Made by a program: the position numbers and the translations under genes
The notes under the pieces: model-generated
Databases searched by the model: none
What the model was told of the DNA's origin: nothing
The model's input: the letters and a program-made list of their open reading frames with translations, nothing else
Source of the DNA: Chloroflexota bacterium
GTDB lineage: Bacteria; Chloroflexota; Limnocylindria; Limnocylindrales; CSP1-4
Length of the DNA: 6,976 bases
Direction: 5' to 3'
Assembly: GCA_021812735.1 (NCBI GenBank)
Contig: JAKAMV010000555.1
Coordinates: forward strand, 1-6,976
Part shown: positions 1 to 5,805 of the stretch, one piece after another
How positions within the stretch are numbered: the stretch's first letter is position 1
Layout: each line of letters begins with the position of its first letter

Positions 1-1
1 G

Positions 2-1177
<1,176 letters not shown>

Positions 1178-1178
1178 C

Positions 1179-1209
1179 GGAGCCGGGGCGGCTCCAGGCA
1201 GACGGCCTG
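1179..1209. terminator. Two small GC hairpins between convergent genes
   Basis: The 41-base gap between two convergent stop codons holds GGAGCC (1179-1184) and GGCTCC (1190-1195), a 6-bp stem with a 5-nt loop. A second small stem, CAGGC (1195-1199) with GCCTG (1205-1209), follows directly. There is no T tract on either strand, so a classical intrinsic terminator is not shown. The placement suggests a weak bidirectional transcript end, but in a genome this GC-rich such stems also arise by chance. Confidence 0.3.
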
Positions 1210-1218
1210 CACCGCCCC

Positions 1219-2091
1219 CTACCCGGCCCTCCGCGCCCGCACGTACACACTCGGGCCCGGCGTCACCGGACCCAGCGGCGCCTGCAGCGGCCGCTCCAGC
1301 GTCGCGAGCCAGCGAGCCGGGATCCGGTCGCGCAGGATCGGGAGCCGGAACAGCGACACCGCGCGCATCGCCTCGACCCGCAGGCCGGCCCGACGCAACG
1401 CCCGTCGCACGTCGAGCGGATGGCGGTCGAAGTGGAGCGGCAGGTACTCGTGCGGCTCGATCGTGAACGGCGACCACTCCTGGCGCCGCAGCGCGTACTT
1501 CAGGATCGCCTTCAGGTTGCGCTTGTTCGCGAACTCGAGCACGAGCACACCGCCCGGGCGTAGCACCCGCGCGAACTCGGCGAACACGGCCCCCGGATGT
1601 TCGAGATGGTGCACCACACGCACACAGACGACCGCGTCGAACGACCCATCGACGAACGGCAGCGCGTAGGCATCGCCCTGCTCGACCCGGATGCGCGGGT
1701 GGTCGCGAAACTGCTCGCGCGCCGCCGCGACGTGCGCCTCGGATGCATCGAAGAGCACTGCCTCACGGTAGCCGCTGTACTCGTCGGCGAGCCGCCCGTA
1801 GCCGGCACCGACCTCGATCAGCCGCTCGCCAGTGGGGGGCAGGAGCGCCCGGATCGCGATCCGGTCGCAACGGTCCTCATAGTCGCGCGCAGCCCAGAAG
1901 ACATCGCGGTAGCGCAGATCATCGTAGCGCGGGATCTCGTGGGAAGGCGGCGAGGGGTCCACGGAGGCGGACGACGCCGACGGGCTGGCCGGTTCGGGCT
2001 CAGCTCGTTCGGGCTCAGCTCGTTCGGGGTCAGCTCGTTCGGGGTCAGCCGGTTCGGACTCAGCCGGTTCGCTCGGCTCGGTGGTCGTCAT
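1219..2091 (-). CDS. Class I SAM-dependent methyltransferase with acidic repeat N-terminus
   Basis: This is a 290-aa class I methyltransferase of the Methyltransf_11/UbiE-like type. Motif I is EVGAGYG (residues 93-99), which binds the SAM methionine side. The acidic residue after beta-2 is Asp115 (LFDAS). GDAYALPF (139-146) and FDAVVCVRVVHHLEHP (151-166) cover motifs II and post-II, and VLRPGGVLVLEF (176-187) is motif III. The C-terminal 100 residues, with many Arg and no membrane segment, would carry substrate specificity; the substrate cannot be told. Residues 1-50 are a low-complexity tail rich in Pro, Glu and Ala with pentapeptide repeats (A-D/E-P-E-R), and the folded domain begins near Tyr56. 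ATG 2091 is the first start after an in-frame TAG (2106-2104). GTG 1962 (Val44) would remove the tail, but no Shine-Dalgarno supports it. The gene is divergent from the PHP gene and convergent with the upstream acyltransferase. Confidence 0.88.
   Translation of the reverse strand: MTTTEPSEPAESEPADPERADPERAEPERAEPEPASPSASSASVDPSPPSHEIPRYDDLRYRDVFWAARDYEDRCDRIAIRALLPPTGERLIEVGAGYGRLADEYSGYREAVLFDASEAHVAAAREQFRDHPRIRVEQGDAYALPFVDGSFDAVVCVRVVHHLEHPGAVFAEFARVLRPGGVLVLEFANKRNLKAILKYALRRQEWSPFTIEPHEYLPLHFDRHPLDVRRALRRAGLRVEAMRAVSLFRLPILRDRIPARWLATLERPLQAPLGPVTPGPSVYVRARRAG
1992..2066. repeat. 15-bp tandem repeat, 5 copies, inside the methyltransferase 5' end
   Basis: Five 15-bp units start at 1992, 2007, 2022, 2037 and 2052. 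Units one and two are identical (GTTCGGGCTCAGCTC), the others differ at 1-3 bases, and a partial sixth begins at 2067. Because 15 is a multiple of three, the array encodes a pentapeptide repeat in the methyltransferase tail without shifting frame, so copy number can change without breaking the gene. Confidence 0.9.
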
Positions 2092-2100
2092 GGCCGCGCC

Positions 2101-2106
2101 ATTCTA
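2101..2106 (-). promoter_or_regulatory. Putative -10 box (TAGAAT) of the methyltransferase gene
   Basis: Read on the - strand, TAGAAT differs from the consensus TATAAT at one base and ends 9 nt before the ATG at 2091. A start site about 7 nt downstream would leave a leader of 0-3 nt, so the mRNA would be leaderless or nearly so. This agrees with the lack of a Shine-Dalgarno sequence. No clear -35 element is seen. Confidence 0.4.
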
Positions 2107-2117
2107 GCGGCGGCAAG

Positions 2118-2141
2118 CAGCATGCTCGGCGGCACATGCTG
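2118..2141. repeat. 7-bp inverted repeat CAGCATG/CATGCTG, possible operator
   Basis: CAGCATG (2118-2124) and its exact reverse complement CATGCTG (2135-2141) are separated by 10 nt, in the divergent intergenic region just upstream of the putative methyltransferase -10. The geometry fits a dimeric repressor site or a weak hairpin. With only 7 bp per arm, chance is possible. Confidence 0.25.
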
Positions 2142-2168
2142 GGCGACACAGGCTCCGCGTACGGGCCC

Positions 2169-2203
2169 GCGCCACCCGCCGAAGACGCGCGCCACCCGCC
2201 GAA
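2169..2203. repeat. Two identical 15-bp direct repeats, 20 bp apart
   Basis: GCGCCACCCGCCGAA occurs at 2169-2183 and again, identically, at 2189-2203. The start-to-start spacing of 20 bp is close to two helical turns, so both copies face the same side of the DNA. The second copy ends 4 nt before the putative -10 box of the PHP gene. The arrangement suits a regulator binding side by side, but no such regulator is encoded in the window. Confidence 0.4.
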
Positions 2204-2207
2204 CAGG

Positions 2208-2213
2208 TACCCT
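2208..2213 (+). promoter_or_regulatory. Putative -10 box (TACCCT) for leaderless PHP transcript
   Basis: TACCCT fits the TANNNT -10 pattern and lies exactly 7 nt before the ATG at 2221, so the usual start-site distance would put transcription on the A of the ATG. No Shine-Dalgarno precedes this ATG. A -35 element is not recognisable; the 15-bp direct repeat occupies the spacer. Confidence 0.4.
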
Positions 2214-2220
2214 GCGCCCG

Positions 2221-3099
2221 ATGCCCATCGCACTCCCCCTGGACGCCCACCTCCACACCCACCTGTCGCCCGACGCCGACGTCCCCCTGGATGCGTATGC
2301 GGCCCTGGCACGCGAGCAGGGCGTCGCCGAGATCGCCATCACCGACCACATCGACTTCGTCGCCGGCGACCCCGCCTACCACTACGCCGACTACGACCGT
2401 CGCGTCCGCATGGTCCGCGACGCCGCGGAGCGCTGGGCCGGCGAGCCCGTCATCCGGCTCGGTCTGGAGGCCACCTACGAGCACGGCGTCGAGGAGGCGG
2501 TCCGCGACTACCTCGCCCGACACCCCTACGACTACGTGATCGGGTCGGTGCACATGACCCGACGTACGCCCTTCCGTGACCCCGGAACTGCAGCGACCTG
2601 GTGCGCCGGCAAGACTCATCGCGAGGCGACCGACTTCTACTGGGACGAGGTCGAACGCGCCATCCGCAGCGGCCTCTTCGACACGATCGGCCATCTCGAC
2701 TTCATCAAGCGCTACACGCAGCCGTACCTCGGGCCGTTCGAGTACGAACCCCACGCCGACATCTACGATCGACTGCTGCGCGCGTTGGTCGAGACCGGGG
2801 TAGCCCTCGAGATGAACGCCTCGGGGCTCCGGCAGGAACCGCACGAGCCGTATCCACCGCCAGCTGTCGTGGCCCGCTTCCGCGAACTGGGTGGCGAGCG
2901 AGTGGTCGCCGGCAGCGACGCGCATCGAGTGGAGCACTTCGCCTTTGGCCTGACCGACGTCTACCGGTCGATCGGGCGGGCCGGCTTCCGCGAGCTCAGC
3001 TTCCGACGTGGCGGAGGTCGGGTGGCGGTCGAGCTGTCGACCAAGCTGGTGCGCGCGCTGCTGGGCGCCGGGGCGGGACCGAACATGGGACGGGGGTGA
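2221..3099 (+). CDS. PHP-domain histidinol-phosphatase (HisJ-type) family phosphoesterase
   Basis: This is a 292-aa PHP-domain metal-dependent phosphoesterase of the HisJ type, the family that removes phosphate from L-histidinol phosphate in histidine synthesis in Bacillus and Thermus. The PHP metal ligands appear in order: DAHLHTH (His10, His12), TDHID (Asp42, His43), GLEATYEH (Glu83), GSVHM (His111), GHLDF (His158, Asp160) and GSDAH (Asp233, His235). The length is slightly above the 260-270 usual for the family. It is soluble, with no signal peptide. ATG 2221 is chosen because it directly precedes the first PHP motif; the frame stays open upstream only as antisense of the methyltransferase. 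The MBL-fold gene follows after 3 nt, so they are probably co-transcribed. No other his gene is in view, so histidinol phosphate as substrate is inferred from the family; other sugar or nucleotide phosphates remain possible. Confidence 0.9.
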   Translation: MPIALPLDAHLHTHLSPDADVPLDAYAALAREQGVAEIAITDHIDFVAGDPAYHYADYDRRVRMVRDAAERWAGEPVIRLGLEATYEHGVEEAVRDYLARHPYDYVIGSVHMTRRTPFRDPGTAATWCAGKTHREATDFYWDEVERAIRSGLFDTIGHLDFIKRYTQPYLGPFEYEPHADIYDRLLRALVETGVALEMNASGLRQEPHEPYPPPAVVARFRELGGERVVAGSDAHRVEHFAFGLTDVYRSIGRAGFRELSFRRGGGRVAVELSTKLVRALLGAGAGPNMGRG

Positions 3100-3102
3100 C
3101 GC

Positions 3103-3888
3103 GTGCCTGACGGCGATCGGATGCGGCTGACGGTCGTGGGGTGCGCCGCCGCCTGGAGCAGGGTGCCCGGGCGAGCGTCATCGTCGTACCTGGTCGAACT
3201 GGACGCGCCCGGCGATCCAACGGCGCCGGCCATCCTCCTCGACATCGGGCAGGGCAGCTTCGCCGCGCTGTCTGGTTACCGCGACCCGGCCACACTCGGC
3301 GGCGTGCTGATCTCGCACGTGCATCCCGACCACTGCATCGACCTGGTCCCGCTGCGGCTCTACCTGCGTTACGGGTGCGAGCCCGCCCGCACGGTGACGT
3401 TGCGCGGGCCGGCCGAGCTGCGGCAGCGGTTCGACGGGCTGACCAACGAACCGGACTTCCTGTGCGACCTGCCGGGCGACCCGCTGGCCCCGGGTGCGAT
3501 GTCGTTGGCCGGCTTCCACGTCTCGGTCGCGCCGGTGCTGCACGTCGGGGAGAGCTTCGCGTTCCGGGTGGCCCCGGCGGGCGACTCCTCCGCCGCCGGG
3601 CTCGTCTACTCGGGCGACTGCGGCCGGGCGGACGACCTGCTGGCGTTGCTCCGTCCCGGCGATACCCTGCTGGTCGAGGCCTCGCACGGCGCGGGCCCGA
3701 TCATCGAAGGGTTGGCCCACCTGAACGCCGCGGAGGCGGTGCGGGTCGCGACGGCCGGCGGTGCCGCGCGGCTGGTGCTCACGCATCTCTTCGACGATGT
3801 CGACCCGCGGGCTGCGCTCGAGCTGGCGCGGTCGTCGTTCGCGGGCGAGACGGTGCTCGCGGAACCTGGGCTGCGGCTGACGATCTGA
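3103..3888 (+). CDS. MBL-fold metallo-hydrolase, RNase Z-like
   Basis: This 261-aa protein has the metallo-beta-lactamase fold and binds two metal ions. SHVHPDH (residues 71-77) is the HxHxDH signature with His72, His74, Asp76 and His77. Further likely ligands are His147 (VLHVGESFAF), Asp172 (YSGDCG) and His228 (THLF); AHLNAAEA (205-212) carries another family-typical His. The order and spacing resemble the RNase Z/arylsulfatase-like branch, but the tRNA-clamping exosite arm of true RNase Z is not evident, so the substrate is left open. The start is GTG 3103, 3 nt after the PHP stop, with the G-rich run ending the PHP gene acting as a weak ribosome site. ATG 3121 (Met7, MRLTVVGC) is an equally good start and fits the fold boundary. 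It is likely translated from the same mRNA as the PHP gene. No signal peptide is visible. Confidence 0.87.
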   Translation: MPDGDRMRLTVVGCAAAWSRVPGRASSSYLVELDAPGDPTAPAILLDIGQGSFAALSGYRDPATLGGVLISHVHPDHCIDLVPLRLYLRYGCEPARTVTLRGPAELRQRFDGLTNEPDFLCDLPGDPLAPGAMSLAGFHVSVAPVLHVGESFAFRVAPAGDSSAAGLVYSGDCGRADDLLALLRPGDTLLVEASHGAGPIIEGLAHLNAAEAVRVATAGGAARLVLTHLFDDVDPRAALELARSSFAGETVLAEPGLRLTI

Positions 3889-3932
3889 TCCGGTTGGCGG
3901 CGCGGCCGCCCACGGGTCTGTTCCGCGCCAAA

Positions 3933-3980
3933 CATGAGACGACGAGCGCAGGTCAGGGTCCCGCGCCCGTCGTTCTCATG
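3933..3980. terminator. Large imperfect hairpin, candidate terminator between convergent units
   Basis: The left arm 3933-3949 (CATGAGACGACGAGCGC) pairs with 3963-3980 (GCGCCCGTCGTTCTCATG) through 16 base pairs, with one bulged T (3973), one A/C mismatch (3945/3967) and a 13-nt loop. It starts 44 nt after the MBL stop. On the - strand the stem is followed directly by TTT, which on the + strand it is not. It also lies 25 nt beyond the stop of the - strand coding-like stretch. It therefore looks more like a terminator for a - strand transcript, or a bidirectional one. A dispersed palindromic repeat of this genome is the alternative. Confidence 0.5.
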
Positions 3981-4005
3981 CATTGGGGCTCAGTGCCCCG
4001 GATGA

Positions 4006-4203
4006 CTACCTGTCGATGCGCCCCAGCAGACGTCCGCGGAGCAAAGTCAGCACGACCAGGGCCAGCGAGCCGGTCACACCTTCGACGCCGCCGGTGCTAC
4101 CAGGCGTGCCGGTCGCACCCAGAACGGCTGCCGTTGCGCTCGGCGACGGGCTCGGGCTCCCGCTCGGGCTCGGAGACGACCCCCTCCTTGCAACCAGACA
4201 GCG
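4006..4203 (-). pseudogene. Ser/Pro-rich coding-like remnant, possible broken small lipoprotein
   Basis: The - strand frame ending at TAG 4008-4006 reads, after an in-frame TGA at 4206-4204, a Ser/Pro linker (SSPSPSGSPSPSPSATAA), then VLGATGTPGSTGG, then a short hydrophobic piece (VTGSLALVVLTLLRG) and a basic end (RLLGRIDR). About 80% of its third positions are G or C. It has no ATG, GTG or TTG at its head. In a neighbouring - strand frame, immediately before a run of five G (C5 at 4181-4185), the sequence reads LTLSGCKEG, a lipobox-like motif. Removing one G would join it to the Ser/Pro linker in the way bacterial lipoproteins usually run. The joined frame still reaches a TGA (4252-4250) without a normal start, so at least one more lesion would be needed. 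A hairpin lies just past its stop. I infer a decayed or mis-sequenced small lipoprotein gene; chance low-complexity sequence in GC-rich DNA is the alternative. Confidence 0.3.
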
Positions 4204-4259
4204 TCAGGACCCCGGCAGACCCCGTGCGAGCGTCCCACCGAGTGGCGCATCATCCCCCG

Positions 4260-5762
4260 GTGCTGCTCCGCTACCTGCGCTCGCTGACCGGGTTCGAACG
4301 CGACGCCCGACTCTTCCTGCTGGTGACCGTGGCCTCGGGCTCCGCTGTCAGCCTCTGGTGGATCGACTTCAACCTCTACCTGCGCAGCCTGGGGATCGAC
4401 CCCGCGCTGATCGGACTGGTCGCGACGGCAGGGTCGTCGGCGTCGCTGGTGATCGCGTTCCCCGCCAGCATCGTGTCGGATCGGGTGGGGCGCCGACTGG
4501 TGCTGTTGGGCGGCGCTGCGCTGATGACGGCGGCCTTCGTCGGGCTCCTCGTCACGAGCGCGCTCCCCGCGCTCTTCCTGCTTGCAGCGGCGTTTGCGGC
4601 CGGGAACGGCGCCATGAGCGTGGTGTCGCAGCCGTTCTTGGCCGAGCATTCGCGGGCCGACGAACGCAGCGAGCTCTTCGCCGTACAGTTCGCGATCTCG
4701 AACGGCACGAACGTGGCGGCCGCGCTGCTCGGCGGGTTCATCGCGCAGGCAGTGGCGCAGGCGGGCGGTTTCGATCCGCAAGGGCCGCAGGCGTACCGGG
4801 TGCTGATCGCGCTGATGGCGGGGTTGGGCCTGGTGGCGGTGCTGTCGCTGACGCGGCTGCGCGACGACCGACCGGGTCGGTCGGCAGGGCGAATCGGGCT
4901 GACCGAGCGTGCCGACGGTAGGGTCGGTCGGCAGGGCGGATCGGACCCGTCGGGCGTGCCGGGGGTCGACCTCCCTGACGTCGACAGCTCGAGCGAACGC
5001 CGCCGCACCGTCGGGCTTTCGTCGATCCTGCGCGACGGGATCCGGGTCTCCGACCGGGGTGACTTCGCGCGCCTCTTGCTGCCAGGCTTCCTGATCTCGC
5101 TCGGTGCCGGGCAGGTGATCCCGTTCCTCAACGTCTTCATCGAGGGGCGCTTTGGGCTCCAGCTCGCGTCGCTCAACGCGCTGTTCGCGATCACCGGCGT
5201 GGGGACGTTGGTCGCCACGCTGATCCAGCCCGCGCTCGCCCGGCGTTTCGGCAAGATCGGGTCGGTCGTGCTCGTCCAGGCGGCGAGCATCCCGTTCATC
5301 GTCGTGCTTGGCTTCTCGCCGATCTTCTGGACGGTCGCGGTGGCGATGGCGGTCCGCAACTCGCTGATGAACGCCGGCAACCCGATCTTCGGGGCCTTTG
5401 CGATGGAGCGGGTGCGGCCAGAGGAGCGGGCCACGTTCTCGGCCGCGAGCTCGCTGCTCTGGTCGCTGGGCTGGGTCATCGCGGGGCCGTGGTACAGCCT
5501 GCTGCAGGCGACGCTCGGGTTCAACGCCGGCTACATGGTCAACTTCATCACGATCATCGTGCTCTACACGGTCGGGACGGCGCTCTACTGGATCTGGTTC
5601 GGGCGAAGCGAGCGGCAGGCGTTGCTGAGCGGCGACGGGTCGGCCCACGTGACCCCCCGCGTCTCCCAAGGTGCCACTCCGTCCTACCATTGCCCAGACC
5701 AGCACGCCGCCTCTAGGCTGCCGTCGCCTCCAGGCACAGCGCCGCCTCGAGGCCGCCGATGA
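4260..5762 (+). CDS. MFS transporter
   Basis: This is a 500-aa major facilitator superfamily protein with about 12 membrane segments in two sixes, in the inner membrane. It is a secondary transporter whose substrate cannot be read from the sequence; small-molecule efflux is the common role of such proteins. Segments lie near residues 17-41, 49-72, 80-100, 103-125, 140-165, 180-198, then 272-297, 303-326, 335-352, 356-378, 396-418 and 427-447. Motif A between segments 2 and 3 is SDRVGRR (73-79). The loop 200-270 is long, polar and low in complexity, and it contains an imperfect DNA duplication. Residues 451-500 form a Pro/Ser-rich tail with no membrane segment. The start is uncertain: GTG 4260 gives the shortest sensible N-terminus (LLRYLRSLTGFERDARLF), GTG 4242 and 4224 are in frame, and none has a Shine-Dalgarno. 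Codons in frame further upstream look non-coding. argS follows 43 bp downstream. Confidence 0.88.
   Translation: MLLRYLRSLTGFERDARLFLLVTVASGSAVSLWWIDFNLYLRSLGIDPALIGLVATAGSSASLVIAFPASIVSDRVGRRLVLLGGAALMTAAFVGLLVTSALPALFLLAAAFAAGNGAMSVVSQPFLAEHSRADERSELFAVQFAISNGTNVAAALLGGFIAQAVAQAGGFDPQGPQAYRVLIALMAGLGLVAVLSLTRLRDDRPGRSAGRIGLTERADGRVGRQGGSDPSGVPGVDLPDVDSSSERRRTVGLSSILRDGIRVSDRGDFARLLLPGFLISLGAGQVIPFLNVFIEGRFGLQLASLNALFAITGVGTLVATLIQPALARRFGKIGSVVLVQAASIPFIVVLGFSPIFWTVAVAMAVRNSLMNAGNPIFGAFAMERVRPEERATFSAASSLLWSLGWVIAGPWYSLLQATLGFNAGYMVNFITIIVLYTVGTALYWIWFGRSERQALLSGDGSAHVTPRVSQGATPSYHCPDQHAASRLPSPPGTAPPRGRR
4874..4944. repeat. Out-of-frame 24-bp direct repeat in the MFS loop
   Basis: The 24-nt segment starting at 4874 (GGGTCGGTCGGCAGGGCG, then AATCGG) recurs at 4921 with one difference (GATCGG). 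Starts are 47 bp apart, which is not a multiple of three, so the two copies are read in different frames of the transporter's central loop (GRSAGRIG versus GRVGRQGG). Confidence 0.85.
5706..5757. repeat. Three GCCGCCTCNAGGC-type repeats before argS
   Basis: The 13-mers at 5706 (GCCGCCTCTAGGC), 5723 (GTCGCCTCCAGGC) and 5741 (GCCGCCTCGAGGC) form an array with 17 and 18 bp between starts. Each contains the small palindrome GCCT-NN-AGGC. The array spans the last codons of the MFS gene and ends 48 bp before the argS start. It could be an operator-like array or the residue of a local duplication. Confidence 0.45.
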
Positions 5763-5795
5763 GGACGCCGCGCCCGTAACCCATGCTCGCCACCC

Positions 5796-5801
5796 GGAGG
5801 A
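5796..5801 (+). promoter_or_regulatory. Shine-Dalgarno of argS
   Basis: GGAGGA lies 4 nt before the GTG at 5806 and is the clearest ribosome binding site in the window. It fixes this GTG as the argS start; an ATG at 5783 is out of frame. Confidence 0.8.
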
Positions 5802-5805
5802 AATC

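Larger units (their letters stand above)
3889..4259. other. 371-bp spacer between MBL-fold and MFS genes
   Basis: No + strand gene fits here. From left to right the spacer holds a 6-bp GC hairpin 8 nt after the MBL stop (GGCGGC 3896-3901, GCCGCC 3905-3910), a much larger imperfect hairpin (3933-3980), then a - strand Ser/Pro-rich coding-like stretch ending at 4006. + strand frames through 4010-4250 are Arg/Pro/Ser-rich reading of that stretch. I see no RNA gene and no clear promoter for the MFS gene. Confidence 0.6.

Noticed and set aside
1597..2220. Upstream extension of the PHP frame (about 208 codons)
   Set aside because: It is antisense to the methyltransferase and includes the reverse reading of its 15-bp repeats. 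The PHP fold starts at the ATG 2221 motif region.
2104..2937. 277-aa - strand frame antisense to the PHP gene
   Set aside because: The Val/Gly/Asp-rich translation mirrors PHP codons; all PHP metal ligands are on the + strand.
3141..4223. In-frame N-terminal extension of the MFS protein into the MBL gene
   Set aside because: The reading is Arg/Ala-rich shadow of the MBL-fold gene and the spacer; membrane segments begin only near 4300.
4287..4302. GGGTTCGAAC, a tRNA T-arm-like string
   Set aside because: It falls within MFS codons (TGFERD), lacks a matching 5-bp T stem, and no D or anticodon arms or acceptor stem surround it.
5670..5690. - strand GGAGTGGCACC, loosely like a T-box core
   Set aside because: It is on the strand opposite argS, lies in MFS codons, and lacks the conserved flanking bases and a downstream synthetase gene on that strand.
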